A DNA stretch of 64,000 nt from DATCJA01 sp963814955 (GTDB lineage: Bacteria > Acidobacteriota > Vicinamibacteria > Vicinamibacterales > UBA2999), in NCBI GenBank assembly GCA_963814955.1, contig CAWFEX010000008.1, positions 1,255,277-1,319,276 on the forward strand. Direction: 5' to 3'. Position numbers and translations under genes: made by a program. Shown here piece by piece: positions 1 to 8,770 of this stretch (position 1 is the stretch's first letter; every line of letters starts with the position of its first letter). Below the pieces are notes generated by a model. It had not been told where the DNA came from. It did not search any database and saw only the letters and a program-made list of their open reading frames with translations.

Positions 1-54
1 GCGCGGCGTCGGCACGCGTGGGCATTTCTAATTTGTGATCCAGGAATCTGTGAT

Positions 55-594
55 TTGATTGAGCCGGTGCCACGTCAGAAGCGAAAAGCCACCGGGCGCG
101 CCGGTCGGCGCCGCGCCCCATCAAGCAGACGATCCCCCTCAGCAGCGCGCCGGCGCCCGGCTGAACAATCTTCGGTGACGAAAACGAACGGGGCGAACAG
201 CGGCCTGGCGCCCGGCATGCAGGCCCTCAACACATACCTTGCCGTAGCGAACGTCGGGGCATCGATCGCCTTCCTCGAACGCGCGTTCGGGTTCACGCGC
301 GGCGTCGTTCTGGCCGATGTGGACGGCCAATTCCGGTACGCGGAAATGCGACATGGCAACGGCGTCGTGATGCTGATTCGCAAGGGCGACACGACTGCTG
401 CGACCAGTGGCGTATCCGCCGTCTATACATACGTGGACGATGTCGATCGGGCCCGTGAACTTGCGCGACAGGCTGGTGCAGGCGTCGAAACAGCCGAGGA
501 CAAGCCTTGGGGCGATCGGGTGGTCGCAGTAACCGATCCGGATGGATACCGCTGGATGCTCGCCACCTTCAAGAAGCTGGCGCCGTTCAGTTGA
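55..594 (+). CDS. VOC (glyoxalase/bleomycin-resistance fold) family protein
   Basis: The last ~125 residues form one vicinal-oxygen-chelate module: an N-terminal strand (MQALNTYLAV), a helix with AFLERAFGF, a central RYAEMRHGNG strand and a C-terminal DPDGYRWMLA strand typical of the PhnB-like branch. Such proteins bind a metal or a small hydrophobic ligand; the substrate cannot be told. The start is uncertain. TTG at 55 has a CAGGAA 8 nt upstream and gives a ~50-residue Arg/Lys-rich tail before the domain. GTG at 175 or ATG at 217 would give a standard compact VOC protein. It stands alone, followed by a heptamer repeat tract. Confidence 0.75.
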   Translation: MIEPVPRQKRKATGRAGRRRAPSSRRSPSAARRRPAEQSSVTKTNGANSGLAPGMQALNTYLAVANVGASIAFLERAFGFTRGVVLADVDGQFRYAEMRHGNGVVMLIRKGDTTAATSGVSAVYTYVDDVDRARELARQAGAGVETAEDKPWGDRVVAVTDPDGYRWMLATFKKLAPFS

Positions 595-618
595 TGCGAC
601 TTACTATCAGACAACGTA

Positions 619-670
619 GGTCAAAGGTCAAAGGTCAAAGGTCAAAGGTCAAAAGTCAAAGGTCAAAAGT
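619..670. repeat. Heptamer tandem repeat, (GGTCAAA)n
   Basis: Seven consecutive 7-bp units run from 619 to 667 (five GGTCAAA, then AGTCAAA, then GGTCAAA), ending in AGT. The tract lies between the stop of the VOC gene and the 3' end of bshA on the other strand. The same unit occurs in reverse complement at 14501-14542, and relatives based on GACTTGT/CTTGTGA occur at 11650, 26434 and 41552. Confidence 0.9.
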
Positions 671-687
671 TGCGCGGCGGCCGGCGT

Positions 688-1863
688 TCAGTTCCGTGTC
701 TCGGTGACTGCTGGGCGGGGCGGAGGCACACGGGTCAGCTCTTCGTAGCACGCCTCGTACATCGGCACCACGCGCTCCGCGCAAAAATGCACGCGCACCC
801 TCTGGCACGCCGCGCTGGCGACGGCGCGATGACGCGCCGGATCGGTCAGTAGCGCAACCGCGCTCGCCGCCATCTCATCGAGCGCGTCGAGGGAATGAAG
901 AAAGCCGCTTACGCCATCCTCGATGACTTCGGGGAGTCCGCCGACCCGCGATGCGACCACCGGCACCTCGCACGCCATGGCTTCGAGCGCCGCCAGGCCG
1001 AAACTTTCCTGTGCCGACGGCAGCAGAAAGACGTCGCTCACGGACAGGAGAGGCACGACCTCTTCCTGTGCGCCCACTATGTCGATGAGGTGCGAGATCC
1101 CCAGCTCCCGGCCGAGCCGCGAGACTCTCCCGAGCTCGGGGCCATCGCCCACCAGCAGAAGGCGCGCGGGCACCGCGCGCCGAATCCGATCGAATACGGC
1201 CAGTACCGCTTCGATCCGCTTGACAGGGCGGAAATTGGAGACGTGAGTGACGATCTTGACGCTGCTGTCGCCGCCCGTGAATCGCTGCCGCAAGTCTGAC
1301 ACGTTCAGCCGGCGATGAATGCTGCAGTCGAGAAAGTTCGGAATGACGACGATGTTGGACCGTACTTTCAGTTCGGCATAGGTCGCCGCGCGCAGGCTCT
1401 CCGACACCGCCGTGACCCGGTCCGACTGATCGATGGAAAACGCCACGATCTGCGAGTACGAGGGATCGTTTCCGACGAGTGTGATATCCGTGCCATGCAG
1501 CGTCGTCACGACGCGCGGAGCAGTCCCGCCGTTCGTTGAAGCCAGCACCTGACGCGACACGAACGCCGCAGTAGCATGCGGAACGGCATAGTGGGCATGG
1601 ATGATGTCGAGCCTGAACTCGCGCGCGACTTGAACGATCTTGTTCGACAGCGAGAGCAGGTATTGGGGTTCTCGAAACAGCGGGTACGTTGGTGTCATCA
1701 CCTGATGAAACGCCAGGCCGGCCTGGAATTCGCCCAGACGAAACGGCGTTTCAGTGCTGATGAAATGCACCTGATGCCCACGGCGAGCCAATGCTTTTCC
1801 AAGCTCCGTTGCCACGATGCCGCTGCCGCCGACCGATGCGTAACACACCATGCCGATGTTCAT
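688..1863 (-). CDS. bshA: N-acetyl-alpha-D-glucosaminyl L-malate synthase BshA
   Basis: GT4-family glycosyltransferase, 391 aa, the usual BshA length. It joins UDP-GlcNAc to L-malate in the first step of bacillithiol synthesis. The N-terminus (MNIGMVCYASVGGSGIVATE) is the characteristic BshA opening with the glycine-rich loop. The GT4 donor site is visible as HVSNFRPVKR, LLVGDGPE and the E-x7-E segment ESFGLAALEA. It overlaps bshB1 by 4 nt (ATGA), so the two are translationally coupled. No bshC is seen in the window. The heptamer tract at 619-670 lies just beyond its stop. Confidence 0.93.
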   Translation of the reverse strand: MNIGMVCYASVGGSGIVATELGKALARRGHQVHFISTETPFRLGEFQAGLAFHQVMTPTYPLFREPQYLLSLSNKIVQVAREFRLDIIHAHYAVPHATAAFVSRQVLASTNGGTAPRVVTTLHGTDITLVGNDPSYSQIVAFSIDQSDRVTAVSESLRAATYAELKVRSNIVVIPNFLDCSIHRRLNVSDLRQRFTGGDSSVKIVTHVSNFRPVKRIEAVLAVFDRIRRAVPARLLLVGDGPELGRVSRLGRELGISHLIDIVGAQEEVVPLLSVSDVFLLPSAQESFGLAALEAMACEVPVVASRVGGLPEVIEDGVSGFLHSLDALDEMAASAVALLTDPARHRAVASAACQRVRVHFCAERVVPMYEACYEELTRVPPPRPAVTETRN

Positions 1864-2615
1864 GCGCGATCACTCGCCGGCAGGTGATGCATGAGGAGCG
1901 GAGCGCGGACGATGAACCCTTCGGCAAATGCCACACCGGTCTGCGCGCCGTACTGCGCATCCCTGCTCTCGATGAGCTGCTGGAAACGGGCGGACGTCAA
2001 CCGCGTGGCCACTGAATCGGCACCCGCAGGACGGAACTGAGTGGCATGGCACGCGAGCGCGCGGCGTTTCGTTTCGTAGTGATCACTGACATCGATCACG
2101 AATGAGGGCGGTGCGGCGTCATTGATGAAGTAGTAACAGATCGATTCGGGCTTCCACGCCTCGCCTGCTGCGGGATAGCGGCGCAAGCCGGCGCTGAAGA
2201 CGGCTTCCGTGAGCAACTGGCTCGCCGCAACGTGATCCGGATGTCTATCGGACCAATACGGCACAGCGATCACACGCGGCCTGCAACGGCGCACCAGTTC
2301 AGCCACCATCCGCTGGTGTGCCATGTCACTGCCAATGGCACGATCTGGTAATCGCAGGTTGATCCGCCACCGCGCGCCAAGCACGTTCCGAGCGGCTTCG
2401 GCTTCTGCGAGTCTCTCTTCCACGGTGCCGTTGCTCGCCATCTCGCCTGCCGTCAGATCGCACATGCCCACACTACGGCCGTTCGCGGCGTGCTTTGCAA
2501 GCGTTCCGCCAATGCCGATTTCGATGTCGTCCGGGTGGGGGCCGAACGCGAGAATATCGACGATTCCTACATTGCTTGGCGTTGTGAAGGCCGTAATTGA
2601 TTGCTTTTGAGTCAT
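1860..2615 (-). CDS. bshB1: Bacillithiol biosynthesis deacetylase BshB1
   Basis: LmbE/PIG-L zinc deacetylase, 251 aa. It removes the acetyl group from GlcNAc-malate, the second step of bacillithiol synthesis. The metal motif GPHPDDIEIGIGG starts near residue 26, and the second metal/catalytic region is YWSDRHPDHVAAS. The BshB1 signature DLTAGEMASNGT is present. It is the first gene of a two-gene operon with bshA (4-nt overlap). The assigned ATG gives ~17 residues before the first core strand; no closer start fits better. The ~120 bp upstream contain inverted repeats (2644-2736). Confidence 0.93.
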   Translation of the reverse strand: MTQKQSITAFTTPSNVGIVDILAFGPHPDDIEIGIGGTLAKHAANGRSVGMCDLTAGEMASNGTVEERLAEAEAARNVLGARWRINLRLPDRAIGSDMAHQRMVAELVRRCRPRVIAVPYWSDRHPDHVAASQLLTEAVFSAGLRRYPAAGEAWKPESICYYFINDAAPPSFVIDVSDHYETKRRALACHATQFRPAGADSVATRLTSARFQQLIESRDAQYGAQTGVAFAEGFIVRAPLLMHHLPASDRA

Positions 2616-2643
2616 TGCCCTGCGGCGGTCTTCACGACGCCTC

Positions 2644-2736
2644 GCCCCGCCGCAGGCGGGGCAAAGCCAACACAGTCACCAGCGACGCGGAGCCACAGCG
2701 TCCATGCTCACCGGCCGTAGGCGAAGCGTCGCTGGT
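2644..2736. repeat. Two intergenic inverted repeats
   Basis: GCCCCGCC/GGCGGGGC form an 8-bp stem with a 3-nt loop at 2644-2662. A second, wider pair, ACCAGCGACGC (about 2678-2688) and GCGTCGCTGGT (2726-2736), brackets ~37 bp. The second unit touches the stop codon of the FAD oxidoreductase gene. Only complementarity is seen; a terminator role would be inference and there is no T-tract. Confidence 0.75.
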
Positions 2737-3953
2737 CATCTCGTCCAACTGAACACCTCGTCCGCCTTGTCCTCCGCATCGTGTATCGCTCGCGCCAGAA
2801 TGCGGGACGCGACGAAGGCGCCCGTCACGCTGACGGCGCCGCCACCCAGGGCAAAGAGGTGGTGGGGATAATTGCGGTGCGCACCGATATACATGAGGCC
2901 ATCAGCGGTCTGTCCGTATACGGACTCCCATCCATACTCCGGTTGCAGTCCGGAAATCGCCGGATATTTCTTCAGGACCTCGTACATCAATTGGCCGGTA
3001 CGCTGGACGAGGACCGCCGGCCTGTTCCGAATCGGGGTTTCTTTCTGATCGCCACCCGCGACGATGAGCCGATCATCGCGAGTCCAGCCGATGTAATGCG
3101 GCGGTGCGTGGACGTCGCCGAGTACAACGCTCGAATCACCAAGCTGCCGGCGCACTGCGGCGGGCACCTTCTCGGTCAGCACGATGTACGTTTCACACCG
3201 ATCCAAATGACGCTGGAGGGACTTGAATTCAGCCGTGGCGGTGCCGGTTGCGACGATGACTTTGCGCGTGCGAATGGTGCTGCCACCGACGACGACGTCG
3301 GCGAACTTGCGCGTGAAGCGCACCTTCGTGACGGCTGAACGCTCGAAGCACTCTGCACCCCGGCGGACGGCCTCGGCAACTACACCGAGGCATGCGCGGT
3401 AAGGATCCAGCATGAACCCGTCCCGCAATTTCATCCCGCCAGCGGCATCCAGCTTCATGCGAGCCTGAACCTGTTTTTGGTTCAGCCACGCGACGTCGAG
3501 TCCGGCATCGCGGCGTGCATCGAACTCGCGTCTCAGGATTCGTTCATCGTTCCCACTGGCGACAAACAGCTGTTCGCGTGGAGACAAATAGCAGTTGACG
3601 CCCAAGCGACGAAGGAGCGCGGCACCGTCAAGGGCGCCACGCCGCCAGATCTCGAAGACACGACGCGCAGCCCTGAGGCCATGCGCCGCGGCAACATCTC
3701 GAAACGACGGTCCGGGATCGGAGATGAGCAATCCGGCGCTGCGCCCGGTCCCTCCCCGGCCGATCCGCTCACGCTCCAGCAGAACCGTATCGAGACCAGC
3801 CAGGGCGCACGCATACGCGGCCGCGCAGCCGGTCAAGCCGCCGCCGATAATGACGACGTCCGCGCTGCGATCGCCGCGATACCGTGGAAAAGTCGGGACG
3901 CGGGAGCCTGGAAACTCGTGAATCCATGGTGAGGTGCCGTAACGTCTTGGCAT
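2736..3953 (-). CDS. FAD-dependent amino-acid/glycine oxidase-like oxidoreductase (DAO family)
   Basis: 405 aa with a Rossmann dinucleotide-binding motif VVIIGGGLTGCAAAYACALAG at residues ~33-53, followed by LLERERIGRGGTGRSAG, which is typical of DadA/PuuB-type D-amino-acid and amine oxidoreductases. The C-terminal FAD contact GGGAVSVTGAFVASRILA is also present. These enzymes oxidise a secondary or primary amine; the substrate cannot be assigned. The gene starts 3 bp after the stop of the TfoX-like gene, so both are likely one transcript. There is no signal peptide, so it is cytoplasmic. Confidence 0.85.
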   Translation of the reverse strand: MPRRYGTSPWIHEFPGSRVPTFPRYRGDRSADVVIIGGGLTGCAAAYACALAGLDTVLLERERIGRGGTGRSAGLLISDPGPSFRDVAAAHGLRAARRVFEIWRRGALDGAALLRRLGVNCYLSPREQLFVASGNDERILRREFDARRDAGLDVAWLNQKQVQARMKLDAAGGMKLRDGFMLDPYRACLGVVAEAVRRGAECFERSAVTKVRFTRKFADVVVGGSTIRTRKVIVATGTATAEFKSLQRHLDRCETYIVLTEKVPAAVRRQLGDSSVVLGDVHAPPHYIGWTRDDRLIVAGGDQKETPIRNRPAVLVQRTGQLMYEVLKKYPAISGLQPEYGWESVYGQTADGLMYIGAHRNYPHHLFALGGGAVSVTGAFVASRILARAIHDAEDKADEVFSWTR

Positions 3954-3956
3954 AAG

Positions 3957-4322
3957 TCAGCGTCGCTTCGGGATTTTCACACCGGTGAGCTCTTCGGCCT
4001 GCCGCATGGCCACATACCGCGCCGCCACTTCGAGGACGGGTGAGAGGCGGCGCGCATCGACGATCGTCCGCGGGCGGTACATAACCCAGGAGTCGAACGG
4101 ACTTCCTTTGCGGCTGAATGGCTTGGCGCGCTTCTCGATCTCACGCTTGGCCACATCGGCAGGCAGCCGGACGATGATGCCGTCTTCCATCAGACAGGCG
4201 AACAGGCGGCGGCCGGCGAAGACCGCGGGAAGGCCGAACATACGACCAAATCGGACGCCGCTGTGATGATGTGCGAATTCGTCGAACAATGGCCGCAATT
4301 CGGCACGGAAGGGAATCGGCAC
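3957..4322 (-). CDS. TfoX/Sxy N-terminal domain protein
   Basis: About 121 aa, consistent with single-domain TfoX-N proteins. Seen: FGRMFGLPAVFAGRRLFACL near the N-terminus, the DGIIVRLP strand, then KAKPFS-like and WVMYRPR segments, which match the family's RxMFGG…G…F/Y pattern. TfoX-N proteins are linked to competence control in Gammaproteobacteria, but in other phyla the role is unknown. GTG at 4322 was chosen because the open frame further upstream runs into the divergent gene starting at 4363 and looks non-coding. It lies 3 bp before the FAD oxidoreductase gene on the same strand. Confidence 0.75.
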   Translation of the reverse strand: MPIPFRAELRPLFDEFAHHHSGVRFGRMFGLPAVFAGRRLFACLMEDGIIVRLPADVAKREIEKRAKPFSRKGSPFDSWVMYRPRTIVDARRLSPVLEVAARYVAMRQAEELTGVKIPKRR

Positions 4323-4362
4323 GAAGGGAAATTGTAGCTTGCCGTTAAGATCGACCTTCAGG

Positions 4363-6822
4363 ATGCGACGCTTTCTTCGTGTTCTGGCGCTGATTCTGGT
4401 GATGGCGGTGCTCGCAATCGCTGCCGGAGTCGTGTGGGGACGCGCGCAGCTGCGCGGCAGCCTTCCCCAGATCGACGGCGAACGGCGGGTGCCTGGACTG
4501 GCCGCCCCGGTGCGGATCACCCGTGACGCGCTCGGCATCCCGACCGTACGCGCGGAAAACCGCAGTGACGTCGCACGCGCAACCGGGTTTCTTCATGCAC
4601 AGGACCGGTTCTTTCAGATGGATCTGTCGCGCCGCCGCGCGGCAGGCGAGCTGGCGGCACTGGTCGGCTCGCAGGCTGTGCCGATTGACCGCGAAATCCG
4701 CATTCATCGATTCCGGGCCGAGGCCCGGCGCGCCGTCTCGCTGCTGCGCGCCGCAGACCGTGAGGTGCTCGACGCATACACTGCTGGCGTCAACGCGGGG
4801 CTTCAGGCCCTGAGTACGCCACCGTTCGAGTATCTGGTTCTTCGGCAAACCCCGACGCCCTGGCGTGCCGAGGACAGCTTGCTCGTGGTGCTCGCCATGT
4901 TCGTCACGCTGCAGGACGACGACGGCTCCTATGAAGCCGCGCTGGCGACGATGGAAGAGGTGCTTCCGCCATCGATGGTCGAGTTTCTCGTGCCGGCCGG
5001 CTCGGAGTGGGACGCGCCGGTGATCGGACCATCGATGGCGGCCGCGCCCATCCCCGGTCCGGACGCATACAACCTGCGGGCAAAGCGCACTGGAAAACCG
5101 CCATTGCCAGCTCCTTCACCAGCCCCTAATTTCGATCAAGTGAACCTGGGAATCGGGCGTTGGAATCTGGGAGTTGTCGATGACGAGCGCGAGCTTGCCG
5201 CGATGGGCAGCAACAACTTCGTCGTCGCAGGCCGTCTCACCAGGAGCGGCCGGCCGCTCCTCGCCAACGACATGCACCTGACGATTCGCGTGCCCAATAC
5301 GTGGTACCGGGCATCGCTCGAATGGCCCGACCCGGCCAGCCCGGGTCAGCGGCGTCGGCTCAATGGCGTCATGCTTCCCGGCGTTCCGGCCATGGTTGTC
5401 GGCAGCAACGGCTACGTGGCATGGGGATTTACCAACGCCTATGCGGACTGGAGCGACATCATCCGGATCGACGCCGACCCTTCACGGCCAAACCAGTACC
5501 TGACACCCCAAGGATGGCGTGAATACGAGCGGCACGACGAAGTCATCGAGGTGGCCGGGGCGGAGCCCGAGCGGCAAACAGTGCTCTGGACTGCATGGGG
5601 ACCGCTGCTCGCGCCAGACCATCACGGGCGTCCGCGGGCGTACCGGTGGGTCGCGCATTCGGCCGAGCAGCTCGCGGTGTCGGTAGCGCCGCTGGAAGCG
5701 GCGCGGACGATCACGGAAGCGTTCGATGGCGCCAACGGTCTCGGCGCTCCCGGCCAGAACATCGTTGTGGCCGACAGCGAGGGCCACATCGGGTGGAGTA
5801 TTTACGGCGCGATTCCACGACGTATCGGCTTCGACGGACACGCCCCCGTTTCATGGAGCGACGGATCCCGGCGCTGGGAGGGGTGGCTGACGGACGCGGA
5901 ATACCCGCGCGTCATCGACCCGCCTGAGGGGCGCATCTGGACGGCGAACGCCCGGGTGGTGAACGGCGAGATGCTGGCGAAACTGGGCGATGGCAGCTAC
6001 GAGATTGGATCGCGCGCGCACGCGATCCGTGACCGCTTGTTCGCGCGCGAGAGCTTTGATGTCGGCGACCTCCTCGACATTCAGCTCGACACGCGCGCGG
6101 AATTCCTGACGCGCTGGCGCACGCTTCTACTGAATACGCTCAGTGATGAGGCCGTCGGAAACAACAATGACCGTGCCGCTCTGCGGGAAATCGTCAACAA
6201 CGGCTGGTCGGGCCAGGCAGCGCCCGACTCTGCGGCATATCGCTTCGTCCGCGTGTTCCGCGAGTCGGTCTCGGCAAAGATCGTCGCCTTCGTGCTGTCG
6301 GAATGTTACGAGGCCGACCCCTCCTTCAACTACATGACCGTGCGTCGTCGTGAAGCCGCAATCTGGCAGCTCGTCACAACGCAGCCGCATCACCTCCTCG
6401 ACCCGCAATATCAGACGTGGTCGGAACTGCTGCTCGCTTCCGTGGACGATACGATCAGGCAATCGATGGCGAACCGACAGGGCAATCTGCGCGATCGCGT
6501 GTGGTCTGAGTACAACGTCGTTGCATACCGGCATCCTCTGTCTGGCGCCATTCCGTTGTTCGGCCGGTGGCTCGACATGCCGAGGGCGTCGCTGCCCGGC
6601 GACCTCTATACCCCGCGGATGCATTGGGGAGCCGTCGGCCCATCGGAGCGAATGATCGTGTCTCCCGGTGACGAAGCGCACGGGATGATGCATATGCCGA
6701 CCGGCCAGAGCGGACACCCGCTTTCACCGTTCTACGCGAACTCGCATCCGGCGTGGGCCGCGGGCCAGGCCACTCCGTTCCTGCCCGGCGAGGCGGTTCA
6801 TACGTTGACGCTGATGCCGTGA
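4363..6822 (+). CDS. Penicillin acylase (S45, Ntn-hydrolase) family protein
   Basis: 819 aa with an N-terminal signal or anchor segment (RRFLRVLALILVMAVLAIAA), so exported or membrane-tethered. The alpha-chain motif LGIPTVRAENRSDVARATGF is followed by a spacer and then GSNNFVV, where Ser283 would become the new N-terminal nucleophile after autocleavage, as in penicillin G and acyl-homoserine-lactone acylases. NDMHL and WGFTNAYADWSD follow as in the beta chain. The family hydrolyses amide bonds of acylated compounds; the substrate is unknown. ATG 4363 is preferred over TTG 4339 because it begins the charged n-region of the signal. Confidence 0.88.
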   Translation: MRRFLRVLALILVMAVLAIAAGVVWGRAQLRGSLPQIDGERRVPGLAAPVRITRDALGIPTVRAENRSDVARATGFLHAQDRFFQMDLSRRRAAGELAALVGSQAVPIDREIRIHRFRAEARRAVSLLRAADREVLDAYTAGVNAGLQALSTPPFEYLVLRQTPTPWRAEDSLLVVLAMFVTLQDDDGSYEAALATMEEVLPPSMVEFLVPAGSEWDAPVIGPSMAAAPIPGPDAYNLRAKRTGKPPLPAPSPAPNFDQVNLGIGRWNLGVVDDERELAAMGSNNFVVAGRLTRSGRPLLANDMHLTIRVPNTWYRASLEWPDPASPGQRRRLNGVMLPGVPAMVVGSNGYVAWGFTNAYADWSDIIRIDADPSRPNQYLTPQGWREYERHDEVIEVAGAEPERQTVLWTAWGPLLAPDHHGRPRAYRWVAHSAEQLAVSVAPLEAARTITEAFDGANGLGAPGQNIVVADSEGHIGWSIYGAIPRRIGFDGHAPVSWSDGSRRWEGWLTDAEYPRVIDPPEGRIWTANARVVNGEMLAKLGDGSYEIGSRAHAIRDRLFARESFDVGDLLDIQLDTRAEFLTRWRTLLLNTLSDEAVGNNNDRAALREIVNNGWSGQAAPDSAAYRFVRVFRESVSAKIVAFVLSECYEADPSFNYMTVRRREAAIWQLVTTQPHHLLDPQYQTWSELLLASVDDTIRQSMANRQGNLRDRVWSEYNVVAYRHPLSGAIPLFGRWLDMPRASLPGDLYTPRMHWGAVGPSERMIVSPGDEAHGMMHMPTGQSGHPLSPFYANSHPAWAAGQATPFLPGEAVHTLTLMP

Positions 6823-6834
6823 CGCGCAGACTGA

Positions 6835-7033
6835 AGACGCGCAGGCTAAAGCCTGCGCGCTACGACATCCCTGTAGAGCGCACGCTTTAGCGTGCGCGGT
6901 CAGCGGGCATATTCGTAGAGCGCACGCTTTAGCGTGCGCATTCGGGGCATATTCGTAGAGCGCGCGCTTTAGCGTCCTCTTGCGCGGTCAGTTCGGCGCG
7001 GCGCATTCGTAGAGCGCACGCTTTAGCGTGCGC
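6835..7033. repeat. Cluster of five palindromic units (GCGCACGCTTTAGCGTGCGC type)
   Basis: Direct copies of a GTAGA-led hairpin with core GCGCACGCTTTAGCGTGCGC lie at 6873-6897, 6915-6939 and 7009-7033, with a degenerate copy at 6955-6975. A sister unit in the opposite orientation (GCGCAGGCTAAAGCCTGCGC core, about 6837-6863) opens the array. Spacers carry the recurring GGGCATATTC. The array fills the gap between two convergent genes, the acylase and purK. A further copy with CTTCAG in the loop is at 30590-30614. Confidence 0.9.
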
Positions 7034-7045
7034 GTTCAGCGTCAC

Positions 7046-8209
7046 TCAGATCAATAGCGCATCGCGCGCCATCATCACCCGATCCTGCGCTTCCCCGATC
7101 GTCGCGGCCGCAGTTGCAAGGTGACCCATCTTGCGCCCGGGACGTGGATTGGTTTTTCCGTACAGGTGCAGCTTGACGTCCGGAAAGCGGCAGGCCGCCG
7201 CCCAGTTCGGTTCGCCGTCCTCCCAGAGGTCGCCGAGCAGATTCGCCATCGCCGCCGGCCGTGGAATCTCCGGCGATCCCAGCGGCAGTCCGCATACCGC
7301 GCGCACCTGCTGTTCGAACTGACTGGTCACGGCAAAATCGAACGTGAGGTGACCCGAATTGTGCGGCCGGGGCGCAAGTTCGTTGACCAGCAGCTCGTCA
7401 TCGGTGCTCACGAAGAACTCCACGCACAACACACCGACGTACTGCAGTTCTTCGAGAATCGCCCGCGTAATTTCCGACGCCTGGCGCGCAATCGCCGGAG
7501 CGATTGCGGCGGGGACGGTAGTTACATCGAGGATGTGATTGCGGTGTCGGTTCTCGAAGGGCTGGTATTGGACGAGGGTGCCGTCGACACCTCGCGCAGC
7601 GACGACGGATATCTCCGCCTGCAGGTTGACGAACTTCTCCACCACGGCTTCCTGATGGCCGATCGCGGTCCAGATGTGTTCCACGTCGGCGGGCGTCGTG
7701 ACCTTGTGCTGCCCCTTGCCGTCGTACCCGAACGCGGCGGTCTTGACCACGGCCGGCGTCCCGACTCGTGTAACCGCGACCCAGAGCTCATCCAGCGTCG
7801 CCGCGGCAAAGAACGGCGCCGTCGGCACGCCGCGGTCGGCAAGAAACGTCTTCTCACGGCCCCGCTGCTGGGCGATGTGCAGGGCCTTTGCTGATGGTCG
7901 GACCGGAACGAACTTTTCTACAGCATCGATGGCGTCGATCGGCACGTTCTCGAACTCGAATGTGACCACCTCGACGCCGTGCGCGAATGCGCGCAGCGCA
8001 TCGAGATCCTCGTACGAGGCCGTGATCTCGACGTCGGCGATCTGGCCTGCAGGGGAATCGTCTTCAGGTGAAAACGAATGGACCCTGTATCCCATCCGGC
8101 GAGCCGCAATCGCGAACATCCGTCCGAGCTGGCCGCCGCCGATCACGCCAAGAGCGCCGCCCGGAGTGATCACGTGCGCCTGGCCGAAGCCGAGTGAAGA
8201 CCGGCTCAC
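7046..8209 (-). CDS. purK: 5-(carboxyamino)imidazole ribonucleotide synthase PurK
   Basis: ATP-grasp enzyme, 387 aa, which makes N5-CAIR from AIR, bicarbonate and ATP in de novo purine synthesis. Seen: the N-terminal GVIGGGQLGRMFAIAARRMGY, the ATP-grasp segment VVKTAAFGYDGKGQ, EKFVNLQAEISVVAARG and VNELAPRPHNSGH, all PurK hallmarks. Its start overlaps the purE stop by 4 nt, giving the common purEK order. It is cytoplasmic. The 3' end faces the palindrome array at 6835-7033. Confidence 0.95.
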   Translation of the reverse strand: MSRSSLGFGQAHVITPGGALGVIGGGQLGRMFAIAARRMGYRVHSFSPEDDSPAGQIADVEITASYEDLDALRAFAHGVEVVTFEFENVPIDAIDAVEKFVPVRPSAKALHIAQQRGREKTFLADRGVPTAPFFAAATLDELWVAVTRVGTPAVVKTAAFGYDGKGQHKVTTPADVEHIWTAIGHQEAVVEKFVNLQAEISVVAARGVDGTLVQYQPFENRHRNHILDVTTVPAAIAPAIARQASEITRAILEELQYVGVLCVEFFVSTDDELLVNELAPRPHNSGHLTFDFAVTSQFEQQVRAVCGLPLGSPEIPRPAAMANLLGDLWEDGEPNWAAACRFPDVKLHLYGKTNPRPGRKMGHLATAAATIGEAQDRVMMARDALLI

Positions 8210-8691
8210 GGCAGGCGTTCCTGACGGACTTTCTCGGTCTGCTCGTGGCGAAAGGCGCGGAGCTTCGCGCGCAGGTCCGGACGCGAGTTGGCGAGGATGG
8301 ATACGGCCAGCAGCCCGGCATTGATCGCACCGGCGCGGCCGATTGCAAGCGTCCCAACGGGGACACCGCCCGGCATCTGGACGATCGACAGCAACGAGTC
8401 CAGGCCTTGCAGCGCGGTGCTCTGAATCGGCACGCCGAGCACGGGTACGGTGGTGTGTGCCGCAACCATGCCAGGCAGGTGGGCCGCGCCGCCCGCTCCG
8501 GCAATGATCACCTCGACGCCACGCGCTTCCGCGCCCGTCGCAAACTCAGCCATCCAGGCGGGAGTGCGATGGGCGGACACAACATGCTTTTCGTGGACAA
8601 CGCCGAACCGATCCAGCGTCTCGCATGCGTGCTGCATCGTGTCCCAGTCAGACGACGAGCCCATGACGACGGCAACAACCGGAGTTTCCAT
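8206..8691 (-). CDS. purE: N5-carboxyaminoimidazole ribonucleotide mutase PurE
   Basis: 161 aa class I PurE, which converts N5-CAIR to CAIR. The signature VVAVVMGSSSDWDTMQHACE is at the N-terminus, followed by VVSAHRTPAWM and the AGAGGAAHLPGMVAAHTTVPVLGVP loop of the octameric enzyme's active site. First gene of a coupled purE-purK pair on the minus strand, divergent from the M16 peptidase gene starting at 8771. Confidence 0.95.
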   Translation of the reverse strand: METPVVAVVMGSSSDWDTMQHACETLDRFGVVHEKHVVSAHRTPAWMAEFATGAEARGVEVIIAGAGGAAHLPGMVAAHTTVPVLGVPIQSTALQGLDSLLSIVQMPGGVPVGTLAIGRAGAINAGLLAVSILANSRPDLRAKLRAFRHEQTEKVRQERLP

Positions 8692-8770
8692 GAACAGGAA
8701 AACGGTGATTTTACTGTACCCCGACCGTCAGCGGTCTTCGTGTGAGCTACACTCAGCGCAAGGGGCACGC

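Noticed and set aside
619..670. CRISPR-like array
   Set aside because: Units are 7 bp with no spacers and no cas genes; simple tandem repeats.
7121..7894. 257-codon plus-strand open frame opposite purK
   Set aside because: PurK on the minus strand is unambiguous; the plus frame is Arg-rich with no motif.
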